Shown here piece after piece: positions 6,968 through 15,294 of a DNA stretch of 64,000 nucleotides. Position 1 is the stretch's first letter, and each line of letters starts with the position of its first letter. Made by a program: the position numbers and the translations under genes. Origin of the DNA: Neisseria subflava (GTDB lineage Bacteria; Pseudomonadota; Gammaproteobacteria; Burkholderiales; Neisseriaceae); contig NZ_CP039887.1 of assembly GCF_005221305.1 (NCBI RefSeq), positions 248,001 through 312,000 on the forward strand. Reading direction: 5' to 3'. The notes below the pieces were generated by a model. The model saw only the letters and a program-made list of their open reading frames with translations. It ran no database searches and was not told the DNA's origin.

Positions 6968-8083
6968 ATGATTTACCAAAGAAACTTTATTAAAGAACTT
7001 TCCTTTACCGCCGTCGGCATCTTTGTCGTCCTCTTGGCGGTATTGGTGTCGACGCAGGCCATCAACCTGCTTGGCCGCGCAGCCGACGGGCGTGTCGCCA
7101 TCGATGCCGTGTTGGCCTTAGTCGGCTTCTGGGTAATCGGCATGACCCCGCTTTTGCTGGTGTTGACCGCATTTATCAGTACGTTGGCCGTATTGACCCG
7201 CTACTGGCGCGACAGCGAGATGTCGGTTTGGCTTTCCTGCGGATTGGCATTGAAACAATGGATACGCCCGGTCATGCAGTTTGCCGTGCCGTTTGCCATT
7301 TTGATTGCCGTCATGCAGCTTTGGGTGATGCCGTGGGCAGAATTGCGCAGCCGCGAATATGCCGAAATTTTGAAGCAGAAGCAGGAGTTGTCTTTGGTGG
7401 AAGCCGGCGAGTTCAATAACTTGGGCAAGCGCAACGGCAGGGTTTATTTTGTCGAAACCTTCGATACTGAATCCGGCATCATGAAAAACCTGTTCCTGCG
7501 CGAGCAGGACAAAAACGGCAACGACAACATCGTTTTTGCCAAAGAGGGCAATTTTTCGCTGACCGACAACAAACGCACGCTTGAATTGCGCGACGGCTAC
7601 CGTTACAGCGGTACGCCTGGCAAAGCCGATTACAACCGCGTTTCTTTCCAACAGCTCAGCCTGATTATCAGCACTACGCCCAAACTCATCGACCCTGTTT
7701 CACACCGCCGTACCATTCCGACCGCCCAACTGATTGGCAGCAGCAATCCCCAACACCAGGCGGAATTGATGTGGCGTATTTCCTTGACCGTCAGCGTTTT
7801 GCTGTTGTGCCTGCTTGCTGTGCCGCTTTCCTATTTCAATCCGCGCAGCGGCCATACCTACAATATCCTGATTGCCATCGGTTTGTTTTTGGTTTACCAA
7901 AACGGGCTGACCTTTCTGCGCAATGCTGTGGAAGACGGCAAAATCCATTTCTGGATCGGACTGCTGCCTATGCACATCATCATGTTTGTGATTGCCGTCG
8001 TCCTGCTGCGCGTGCGCAGTATGCCTAGCCAACCCTTCTGGCAGGCGGTTGCCAAAAGTCTGACATTGAAAGGCGGAAAATGA
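6968..8083 (+). CDS. lptF: LPS export permease LptF
   Basis: One of the two inner-membrane permease subunits of the LptB2FG transporter, which extracts lipo-oligosaccharide from the inner membrane and feeds it to the LptC-LptA bridge. The 371-residue protein has the YjgP/YjgQ layout: three helices at the N terminus (about 10-120), a periplasmic beta-jellyroll (about 125-265), and three helices at the C terminus (about 265-355). The next gene, lptG, overlaps it by four bases (ATGA at 8080-8083), so the subunits are co-translated. pepA diverges from it. Assignment as F rather than G rests on order in the pair. Confidence 0.93.
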   Translation: MIYQRNFIKELSFTAVGIFVVLLAVLVSTQAINLLGRAADGRVAIDAVLALVGFWVIGMTPLLLVLTAFISTLAVLTRYWRDSEMSVWLSCGLALKQWIRPVMQFAVPFAILIAVMQLWVMPWAELRSREYAEILKQKQELSLVEAGEFNNLGKRNGRVYFVETFDTESGIMKNLFLREQDKNGNDNIVFAKEGNFSLTDNKRTLELRDGYRYSGTPGKADYNRVSFQQLSLIISTTPKLIDPVSHRRTIPTAQLIGSSNPQHQAELMWRISLTVSVLLLCLLAVPLSYFNPRSGHTYNILIAIGLFLVYQNGLTFLRNAVEDGKIHFWIGLLPMHIIMFVIAVVLLRVRSMPSQPFWQAVAKSLTLKGGK

Positions 8084-9150
8084 ACCTGATTTCACGTTAC
8101 ATCATCCGTCAAATGGCGGTTATGGCGGTTTACGCCCTCCTTGCCTTCCTCGCTTTGTACAGCTTTTTTGAAATCATCAACGAAGTCGGCGATCTTGGAA
8201 AGGGCAGCTATAACGGCGCAAAATTGGGGCAGTATGTTTTAATGCAGATGCCTGCGCGCGCATATGAACTGATGCCGCTTGCCGTTTTGATCGGCGGCCT
8301 GATTTCCCTCAGCCAACTGGCTTCCGGCAGCGAGCTGACCGTTATCAAAGCCAGCGGCATGAGTACCAAAAAGCTGCTGTTGATTCTGTCGCAGTTCGGT
8401 TTGATTTTCGCCATTGCCACCGTTGCGCTCGGCGAATGGGTCGCCCCCGCGCTGAGCCAAAAAGCCGAAAACATCAAAGCCGCGGCTATCAACGGCAAAA
8501 TCAGTACCGGCAATACCGGCCTTTGGCTGAAAGAAAAAAACAGCATTATCAACGTGCGCGAAATGTTGCCCGACCATACGCTTTTGGGCATCAAAATTTG
8601 GCAGCGCAACGATAAAAACGAACTGATCCAAGCGGCAGAAGCCGAATCAGCGGTTTTGAATCCCGATGGCAGCTGGCAGCTGAAAAATATCCGCCGCAGT
8701 ATATTGGGCGAAGATAAAGTCGAGGTTTCTACTGCCGCCGAAGAAAACTGGCCGATTTCCGTCAAACGCAACCTGATGGATGTATTGCTCGTCAAGCCTG
8801 ACCAAATGTCTGTCGGCGAATTGACCACCTACATCGACCATCTGGAAAAAAACAACCAAAATACCCAAGTTTATGCCATCGCATGGTGGAGCAAGCTGGT
8901 GTATCCCGTTGCCGCATGGGTGATGGCGCTTGTTGCCTTCGCCTTTACCCCGCAAACCACGCGCCACGGCAATATGGGCTTGAAACTTTTCGGCGGTATC
9001 TGCCTCGGTTTGCTGTTCCACTTTGCCGGACGGCTCTTCGGCTTTACCAGCCAGTTGTACGGCGTGCCGCCGTTTTTGGCGGGCGCATTGCCGACGGTTT
9101 TGTTTGCGCTGTTGGCGGTGTATCTGATACGTCGTCAGGAAAAAAGATAA
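8080..9150 (+). CDS. lptG: LPS export permease LptG
   Basis: Second permease subunit of LptB2FG. The 356-residue protein shows the same arrangement as LptF: N-terminal helices (about 10-120, containing YELMPLAVLIGGLISLSQLA), a periplasmic jellyroll, and C-terminal helices (about 270-350). YELMPLAVLIG is strongly conserved in LptG. Translation is coupled to lptF through an ATGA overlap. A DUS hairpin follows the gene. Confidence 0.93.
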   Translation: MNLISRYIIRQMAVMAVYALLAFLALYSFFEIINEVGDLGKGSYNGAKLGQYVLMQMPARAYELMPLAVLIGGLISLSQLASGSELTVIKASGMSTKKLLLILSQFGLIFAIATVALGEWVAPALSQKAENIKAAAINGKISTGNTGLWLKEKNSIINVREMLPDHTLLGIKIWQRNDKNELIQAAEAESAVLNPDGSWQLKNIRRSILGEDKVEVSTAAEENWPISVKRNLMDVLLVKPDQMSVGELTTYIDHLEKNNQNTQVYAIAWWSKLVYPVAAWVMALVAFAFTPQTTRHGNMGLKLFGGICLGLLFHFAGRLFGFTSQLYGVPPFLAGALPTVLFALLAVYLIRRQEKR

Positions 9151-9164
9151 GGCAAAATAAACTT

Positions 9165-9198
9165 CAGGCCGTCTGAAAGGCAATCTTCAGACGGCCTG
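9165..9198 (+). terminator. DUS inverted-repeat terminator of lptFG
   Basis: CAGGCCGTCTGAA and its inverse complement around an 8-base loop, 14 bases after the lptG stop. Confidence 0.7.
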
Positions 9199-9269
9199 AG
9201 TATTTTGTGTGCAAAAAACAAAATGCTAAAGTAAAATAATACCTTTCCAAACCAATGCGGCTATTGAAA

Positions 9270-10490
9270 ATGTCCCAAACCATCTGCTTGAATATGATTG
9301 TCAAAAACGAAGCGGCAATCATCGAAGAAACACTGGCCAACATCACCGACCACATCAAACTTGACTACTATGTCATCAGCGACACCGGCTCAACAGATGA
9401 TACCGTCGGCGTGATCCGTCGCTTTTTCGATGCAAAGGGCATCGCGGGCGAGATTCATCAGGATGGTTGGCAAAATTTTGCATACAACCGCAATCAGGCG
9501 TTGAAACACGCAAAAGGGAAAACCGATTACGTGTTGATTTTTGATGCGGACGACCGCTTTGAAGGCAAATTGGAATTACCCGAGCTGACCGCCGACCGTT
9601 ACCGCCTCCGCATGAGAAATGCCATGGGCGGCGTGGTTTATTACCGTCCGCTGTTGTTGCGCAATGACGGTACATTCTACTGGCGCGGCGTCTTGCACGA
9701 GTTTATCGAAACCGACAAACAAGATACCAGCGAAGCCACGCTTCATGGCGACTATACGGTCCTCAGCGGCCGTTTCGGCGCACGCAGCAATATGGCGAAC
9801 AAATACCTGCTTGACGCCGTTTCTTTGGAAAAAGCGTTTTACAGCCCTGAAGATGAAGACCTGAAACCGCGTTACGCCTTTTATGCGGCGCGTTCTTATT
9901 GGGATTCTGATATGCCCGAGCGTGCGAGCGAATGGTTTAAAAAACGCATCGAGTTGGGCGGTTGGATCGAGGAAGTGACGGTTTCTTACCAACAGCTGGG
10001 CGAATGCTATAAATTAATGGGCAAACGTGATGAAGCCCTGGCGACTTGGTTGGCAGGCTACGATTACAATCCGCGCCGTGCCGAGTGTCTCTACCTTGCA
10101 CAAACTATGCTGCGCCAGGAAGGAAAATACCGCATTTCCCATGCGATCGGCCTGATGGCGAAACGCATTCCGTTCCCGAAAGACGATATTCTTTTTGTCC
10201 AAAGCAATGTTTATCAGTTGGACATCGACTATGAATTGTCGGTTACCGCCTATGCGGCCGGCGATTTGCGTCAAGGCTATGAGTCTTGCCGCCACTTGCT
10301 CTTGCTTAATGTACGCGAGGCATTGACCACGGTAACCATGCAAAATATGTGGCTCTACCGCGAACACGCGCAAACCGAAACGCGTGAAGTGTTGGAGCAG
10401 CTGGTGGCCGTAATGCAGCCTTATGCCGCGCAGGGCGGACGTTTGGCAGAAGTGACCGAATATTTCGCCGATATTTTGAAAAACCGTTAA
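9270..10490 (+). CDS. Family 2 glycosyltransferase with C-terminal TPR-like region
   Basis: A cytoplasmic glycosyltransferase of the GT-A fold. The N terminus (ICLNMIVKNEAAIIEETLAN) opens the nucleotide-sugar domain, DTGSTDDT binds the nucleotide, and FDADDR is the DXD-like metal-binding motif. After about residue 195 the protein becomes helical and repetitive (YQQLGECYKLMGKRDEALA and following), like tetratricopeptide repeats, which often mediate assembly with partners. It has no membrane segment. Sugar and acceptor cannot be told from sequence; lipo-oligosaccharide or protein glycosylation are possible. An in-frame ATG at 9255 would add five residues; neither start has a strong ribosome site. 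Confidence 0.82.
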   Translation: MSQTICLNMIVKNEAAIIEETLANITDHIKLDYYVISDTGSTDDTVGVIRRFFDAKGIAGEIHQDGWQNFAYNRNQALKHAKGKTDYVLIFDADDRFEGKLELPELTADRYRLRMRNAMGGVVYYRPLLLRNDGTFYWRGVLHEFIETDKQDTSEATLHGDYTVLSGRFGARSNMANKYLLDAVSLEKAFYSPEDEDLKPRYAFYAARSYWDSDMPERASEWFKKRIELGGWIEEVTVSYQQLGECYKLMGKRDEALATWLAGYDYNPRRAECLYLAQTMLRQEGKYRISHAIGLMAKRIPFPKDDILFVQSNVYQLDIDYELSVTAYAAGDLRQGYESCRHLLLLNVREALTTVTMQNMWLYREHAQTETREVLEQLVAVMQPYAAQGGRLAEVTEYFADILKNR

Positions 10491-10534
10491 TCGGCACTTT
10501 GACTCAGCCGTCAGGCCGTCTGAAAGGAAATTTT

Positions 10535-11695
10535 TTGAGCAAGCGCAATCTGTTTTCCGTCGATAAATCTTTGGAGCAGCCCGAACGCGTCCTCTTGGTC
10601 GGCGTAATGCTGACGGCGGACTATTCCGGCGCAAACGAAACGCGCGAGCGCGGCTTTCAGACGGCCTTGACCGAAGCGGCAGAATTGGTGAGTGCGGCCG
10701 GCGGCGATTTGGTTTCTATCGAAACTTCACGCCGTGACAAACCGCATCCGGCTTTGTTTGTCGGTACGGGCAAGGCGGAAGAGTTGGCGGCAGTGGTCAA
10801 GCAGCATGATGTCGGACTGGTCGTGTTCAACCACGAACTCACGCCGACACAAGAGCGTAATCTGGAAAAAGAGCTTCAATGCCGCGTCCTCGACAGAGTG
10901 GGTTTGATTTTGGCGATTTTCGCCAAACGCGCCCAGTCGCAGGAAGGTAAGTTGCAGGTGGAGCTGGCTCAGTTGAACCATTTGAGCGGACGGCTGGTGC
11001 GCGGTTATGGACATTTGCAAAGCCAGAAAGGCGGCATCGGCTTGAAAGGGCCGGGCGAAACCCAGCTGGAAACCGACCGCCGTTTAATCGGACAAAAAAT
11101 CACGGCATTGAAAAAACAGCTTGCCGATGTCCGCAAACAACGCGCCACGCGCCGCAAATCGCGCATGAGCGGCCGTCTGAAAACCTTTGCCATTGTCGGC
11201 TATACCAATGCCGGAAAATCCAGCCTGTTCAACCGCCTGACCAAAGCGGACGTATTGGCGAAAGACCAGTTGTTCGCCACTTTGGATACCACTGCGCGAC
11301 GGCTTTTCCTGTCGCACGAGGCGAGTGTGATTTTGACCGATACAGTCGGCTTCGTCCGCGATTTGCCGCACAAGTTGGTGTCGGCGTTTTCCGCTACTTT
11401 GGAAGAGACGGCGATGGCAGATGTGCTACTGCACGTCGTCGATGTGTTCAATCCCGATTTCGAGCGGCAGATGGACGATGTGAATGTGGTTTTGGAAGAA
11501 ATCGGCGCGCATGAAATTCCGCAATTGGTGGTGTACAACAAAATTGATTTGCTGCCGTCGGGTATGCGTGAAGCAGGCATTTTGCGCGACAACTCCGGGC
11601 ATGCCGTCGGCGTGAATGTTTCCGTTGCCGAAAGTTTAGGCCTGGACGGTTTACGCGAAGCGATGATTGAATTGGCCGTACAGCCAAGTGATTGA
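10535..11695 (+). CDS. hflX: Ribosome-associated GTPase HflX
   Basis: A translational GTPase-like protein that splits stalled ribosomes under stress. The N-terminal HflX domain includes TPTQERNLEKEL and a conserved GGIGLKGPGETQLETDRR segment. The G domain follows with P-loop GYTNAGKSS, DTVGFVRDLP (switch II) and NKID (specificity). The best start is TTG 10535, preceded by GAAAGGAA that overlaps an uptake sequence in the leader; a TTG at 10499 is in frame but without a site. It is 386 residues, normal for the family without the long C-terminal extension. Confidence 0.92.
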   Translation: MSKRNLFSVDKSLEQPERVLLVGVMLTADYSGANETRERGFQTALTEAAELVSAAGGDLVSIETSRRDKPHPALFVGTGKAEELAAVVKQHDVGLVVFNHELTPTQERNLEKELQCRVLDRVGLILAIFAKRAQSQEGKLQVELAQLNHLSGRLVRGYGHLQSQKGGIGLKGPGETQLETDRRLIGQKITALKKQLADVRKQRATRRKSRMSGRLKTFAIVGYTNAGKSSLFNRLTKADVLAKDQLFATLDTTARRLFLSHEASVILTDTVGFVRDLPHKLVSAFSATLEETAMADVLLHVVDVFNPDFERQMDDVNVVLEEIGAHEIPQLVVYNKIDLLPSGMREAGILRDNSGHAVGVNVSVAESLGLDGLREAMIELAVQPSD

Positions 11696-11711
11696 TAGTA
11701 TGGAATGAAAC

Positions 11712-11739
11712 AAGGCCGTCTGAATGTTCAGACGGCCTT
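11712..11739 (+). terminator. DUS inverted-repeat terminator
   Basis: Arms of AAGGCCGTCTGAA with a two-base loop, between the convergent hflX and small membrane protein genes. Confidence 0.7.
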
Positions 11740-11763
11740 ACCGTAAAATTTTAAATCCGAGGA

Positions 11764-11889
11764 TTATGCCGACAGAGGGCTTTTCTTTTTGAACACGCTT
11801 TCGTAAAGCATCCAAGCGGCGAGGCTCAGGTATACGGTGCTGGACAAAATGCCGATAACGGCAAAGATAGGCATAAGGCGATCAATCAT
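11764..11889 (-). CDS. Small single-helix membrane protein, 41 residues
   Basis: A short frame with ATG at 11889 encodes MIDRLMPIFAVIGILSSTVY followed by LSLAAWMLYESVF and a basic end (KKKSPLSA). It is one hydrophobic helix of about 20-23 residues with short charged ends, as seen in small accessory subunits of respiratory complexes. It lies divergently 360 bases from ccoI, the cytochrome cbb3 copper pump, and is followed by a DUS hairpin. These features support a real gene, but the ribosome site is weak (GGGAAA) and no family is recognised. It is not a CcoS, since the acidic tail of that family is missing. Confidence 0.55.
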   Translation of the reverse strand: MIDRLMPIFAVIGILSSTVYLSLAAWMLYESVFKKKSPLSA

Positions 11890-12249
11890 GGTGAGGTTTC
11901 CCAATAAGTTAGTGTTATAAGTAAATGTGTGTTTTTTATTTCCGTCTTCGCGGAATGCCTAAAGTATGCTGCTTAAATGGATTGAGGTCAATAAAAAATG
12001 TATTTGGATTTTTAAAAAAGTTCCATTTTTACGTTAAAATAATTGGAAGTTTTTAAAGATAAACGGTATTTATATGTTACCGTTCATCATTTGATAAACG
12101 GTCAATACTTTGTTTTCCATGGTTTTTATAAAATTCGACAGTCTATTAATTCAAAAGTAAATGAAATGAGGCGGAAAAACGCTTTTTGCTAAAATGTAAC
12201 ACCCTGAAACGATTATTTCAGGCCGTCTGAAAAATAAATCGAACACATT
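11890..12249. promoter_or_regulatory. Divergent AT-rich control region between small membrane gene and ccoI
   Basis: About 360 AT-rich bases with no gene. Three copies of a hexamer occur in alternating orientation within 41 bases: AACGGT at 12062-12067, ACCGTT at 12079-12084 and AACGGT at 12097-12102. An FNR-like half pattern (TTGAT...GTCAA) overlaps but has the wrong spacing. A single uptake sequence lies at about 12221-12232, just before ccoI. Confidence 0.4.
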
Positions 12250-14736
12250 ATGACATCTTCCACACATCCCCAAAAAAACTGCTTCCATTGCGGACTTGAA
12301 GTCCCGGAGCATCTGCATCTGACGGTTCGTTTTGAAGACGAAGAACACGAAACCTGCTGCGCCGGTTGCCAAGCGGTGGCGCAGAGTATCATCGATGCAG
12401 GTTTGGGCAATTATTACAAACAGCGTACTGCAGACGCGGAAAAATCTGAATTGCCGCCGCCGGAAGTGTTGTCGCAATTAAAGCTATATGATTTGCCCGA
12501 AGTGCAGGCTGATTTTGTCGAGGTCGGCGCAGGGGATGAGCGCGAGGCGGTGTTGATGCTGGGCGGCATTACCTGCGCCGCGTGTGTGTGGCTGATTGAG
12601 CAGCAGTTGTTGCGCATGAAGGGCGTGGTGCGCGTGGATTTGAATTACAGCACCCACCGTTGCCGCGTGGTGTGGGACGGCGCCCACATCGAATTGTCGG
12701 ACATTTTGCTGAAAATCCGCCAAACCGGTTATACCGCCGCGCCTTATGATGCGCAAAAAATCGAAGCGCAGGCGCAGAAGGAACGCAAACAGTTTATCGT
12801 CAGATTGGCCGTGGCCGGTCTGGGCATGATGCAAACGATGATGTTTGCCCTGCCGACTTATTTTTACGGCGGCGACATCGAGCCGCTTTATTTGGAAATC
12901 CTGCATTGGGGCGGCTTTTTGATGGTGTTGCCCGTTGTGTTTTACAGCGCGTTGCCGTTTTACCGCGGCGCCTGGCGCGACTGGAAAAACCGCCGTGTCG
13001 GCATGGATACGCCGATTGCCATTGCCATTGTGATGACCTTTATCGCCGGTATTTACAGCCTGGCTACCAATGCAGGGCAGGGCATGTATTTTGAATCCAT
13101 TGCCATGTTGCTGTTTTTTCTGTTGGGCGGGCGTTTTATGGAACAGATTGCCCGACGCAAAGCCGGCGATGCGGCGGAGCGGTTGGTTAAATTGGTTCCG
13201 GCATTCTGCCACCGTTTGCCGTCTTATCCTGAAAGCGAAGCCATCGAGGAAGCCGCAGTCGTCCGCCTCAATATCGGCGATACGATTGTTGTGAAACCCG
13301 GCGAAGTCATTCCGGTGGACGGTACGGTTTTGTCCGGCGAGAGTGAGGTTAACGAAGCCATGTTGACCGGCGAAAGCCTGCCCATCGTGAAAAGGCCGTC
13401 TGAAAAAGTAACCGCCGGTACGCTCAACACCAGCAGCCCTTTAATCATCCACACCGATCATACCGGCGGCAACACGCGTTTGTCCCATATCGTTAAACTG
13501 CTCGACCGTGCGCTGGCGCAAAAACCGCGTGCCGCCGAGTTGGCCGAAAAATACGCGTCCAGTTTCGTGTTTGGCGAACTTTTGCTTGCGATTCCTGTTT
13601 TTATCGGCTGGGCATGGTATGCTGACGCGCACACTGCTTTGTGGATTACCGTTGCCCTGCTGGTCATTACCTGCCCGTGTGCCTTGTCGCTTGCCACGCC
13701 GACCGCGCTGGCCGCTTCTACCGGTGCGCTTGCCAAAGACGGCATTCTTATCAGCGGCAAACAAAGCCTGGAAACGCTTGCCCAAATTGACGACGTCGTG
13801 TTCGATAAAACCGGTACGCTGACCAAAGGGCAGCTTTCCGTCAGCCGTATGTTGCATACAGGCCGTCTGAACGAAGTCCAAGCCCTTGCTATCGCCCAAG
13901 CATTGGAACAGCAATCCGAACACCCCATCGCCCGTGCCATTTTGAACCATACGCTTTCAGACGGCCCTGTATCCGCGCTTGATGTGAAAGTGCAGCAACG
14001 GGTCAACCGTATCGGACACGGTGTCAGCGCGCAAATCGAATTTGATGGCGAAACCCAAGTTTGGGCTTTGGGCAAAGCGGCGTTTGTCTCGGAAATTGCC
14101 GGTAATCTTCCCGAAGTATTTGCACATATCGACCACACAGGCGGCATTATTTTCTTGGGCAATCAAAGCGGTTTTCAGACGGCCTTTTTGCTGGAAGACC
14201 AAATCAAAGACAGCGTCGCTGAAATGCTGCAAAACCTGAAACAACACGGCATCCGTCTGCACCTTTTAAGCGGCGACCGTCAGGCTGCCGTAGCCCAAGT
14301 TGCGCAAGAGCTGGGTTTGGACGCTTATTGCGCCGAAGCCACGCCTGAAGACAAGCTGGCTTATGTGGAAAATCTGCAAAAACAAGGACGTAAAGTCATG
14401 ATGATCGGCGACGGTATCAACGATGCCCCCGTCCTTGCCCAAGCCGACGTATCGGCCGCCGTGGCCACGAGTGCCGATGTGGCGCGAGACGGTGCGGATG
14501 TGGTTTTGCTCAATGATGATTTGAACGTTTTGCCCGTGATGATGGAACAGGCACGCCGCACCCATCAAATCATCCGTCAAAACCTGACTTGGGCGAGCGC
14601 ATACAATCTGGTTGCCGTTCCATTGGCCGTATTTGGTTACGTTACCCCGTGGATTGCCGCGCTCGGCATGAGTTTCAGCTCGCTGCTGGTGTTGGGCAAT
14701 GCCTTGAGATTGTTGAAAACCAAAAAGGCCGTCTGA
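12250..14736 (+). CDS. ccoI: Copper-transporting P1B-ATPase for cytochrome cbb3 oxidase assembly (CcoI/FixI type)
   Basis: An inner-membrane pump that exports copper for maturation of cytochrome cbb3 oxidase. The N terminus has a Cys-rich metal site (CFHCG at 11-15, then CCAGC at 37-41) characteristic of the FixI/CcoI subgroup, then an HMA domain with GITCAACVW. Eight helices include the CPC metal site at 475-477. The actuator TGES, the phosphorylation motif DKTGT (from 519), and GDGIND (from 720) are all present. At 828 residues it is full length. Four uptake sequences lie inside the gene and a fifth spans its stop codon. The other genes of the oxidase are not in the window. Confidence 0.92.
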   Translation: MTSSTHPQKNCFHCGLEVPEHLHLTVRFEDEEHETCCAGCQAVAQSIIDAGLGNYYKQRTADAEKSELPPPEVLSQLKLYDLPEVQADFVEVGAGDEREAVLMLGGITCAACVWLIEQQLLRMKGVVRVDLNYSTHRCRVVWDGAHIELSDILLKIRQTGYTAAPYDAQKIEAQAQKERKQFIVRLAVAGLGMMQTMMFALPTYFYGGDIEPLYLEILHWGGFLMVLPVVFYSALPFYRGAWRDWKNRRVGMDTPIAIAIVMTFIAGIYSLATNAGQGMYFESIAMLLFFLLGGRFMEQIARRKAGDAAERLVKLVPAFCHRLPSYPESEAIEEAAVVRLNIGDTIVVKPGEVIPVDGTVLSGESEVNEAMLTGESLPIVKRPSEKVTAGTLNTSSPLIIHTDHTGGNTRLSHIVKLLDRALAQKPRAAELAEKYASSFVFGELLLAIPVFIGWAWYADAHTALWITVALLVITCPCALSLATPTALAASTGALAKDGILISGKQSLETLAQIDDVVFDKTGTLTKGQLSVSRMLHTGRLNEVQALAIAQALEQQSEHPIARAILNHTLSDGPVSALDVKVQQRVNRIGHGVSAQIEFDGETQVWALGKAAFVSEIAGNLPEVFAHIDHTGGIIFLGNQSGFQTAFLLEDQIKDSVAEMLQNLKQHGIRLHLLSGDRQAAVAQVAQELGLDAYCAEATPEDKLAYVENLQKQGRKVMMIGDGINDAPVLAQADVSAAVATSADVARDGADVVLLNDDLNVLPVMMEQARRTHQIIRQNLTWASAYNLVAVPLAVFGYVTPWIAALGMSFSSLLVLGNALRLLKTKKAV

Positions 14737-14773
14737 AAACGGCAAATCTATTGCTCAAACGAAAGAATACGCC

Positions 14774-15214
14774 ATGCCTAAAGCCACTTTTTATACACAC
14801 GTCGCCCAACCGGCCGCCTTTGCCTGCCGCCTGATTGCGCGCGCCATACGCGATGGCGGGCAGATTTTGGTGTGGTCGGATTCTTCTGCGGCAGTGCAGC
14901 AACTAGACGTTGATTTATGGCAGCAGATTCCCGAAAGCTTTATTCCGCATGAAGTCTGGCTGCCTACCGACCCCATGCCGTCTGAAACGCCGGTATTGCT
15001 TGCGTTTGGAAACGCATTGCCGAATATTCCGCAAGATTGCACGGTTTTGAACCTGTCTGCCGATTTTTGGAGCCAAGCCCCGGCCATTCCAAACCGTATC
15101 CTTGAAATTGTGGGCAACAGCTTAGAAGATTTGGCCGAAGCCCGAGACCGTTTCCGAGCTTATCGTCAGAGCGGATTTGAGATTGAGCATTTTTCGAGAG
15201 AAGGGAAGAATTGA
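14774..15214 (+). CDS. holC: DNA polymerase III chi subunit
   Basis: Clamp-loader accessory subunit that links the replisome to single-strand binding protein. The 146-residue protein begins ATFYTHVAQPAAFACRLIAR, has LVWSDSSAAVQQLD and WLPTDP in the middle, and ends with the nucleotide-fold-like segment EIVGNSLEDLAEARDRFRAYRQSG, all recognisable in HolC proteins. It follows ccoI by 37 bases, with a DUS hairpin downstream. An AT-type uptake sequence at 14975-14986 encodes MPSE within it. The assignment is on overall pattern and length. Confidence 0.88.
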   Translation: MPKATFYTHVAQPAAFACRLIARAIRDGGQILVWSDSSAAVQQLDVDLWQQIPESFIPHEVWLPTDPMPSETPVLLAFGNALPNIPQDCTVLNLSADFWSQAPAIPNRILEIVGNSLEDLAEARDRFRAYRQSGFEIEHFSREGKN

Positions 15215-15240
15215 GCTTTGAAACAGCAAGGTTTTAATAA

Positions 15241-15280
15241 AAAAGGCCGTCTGAAACAATAAAGTTTCAGACGGCCTTTT
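15241..15280. terminator. DUS inverted-repeat terminator
   Basis: AAAAGGCCGTCTGAAAC and its inverse flank a short loop, with A-runs and T-runs on both sides, between convergent holC and lysC. Confidence 0.8.
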
Positions 15281-15294
15281 TGACTGGATGGGAA

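Noticed and set aside
12090..12110. Possible FNR box before ccoI
   Set aside because: TTGAT and GTCAA halves are present but spaced one base too far, with a mismatch, so the consensus TTGATNNNNATCAA is not met.
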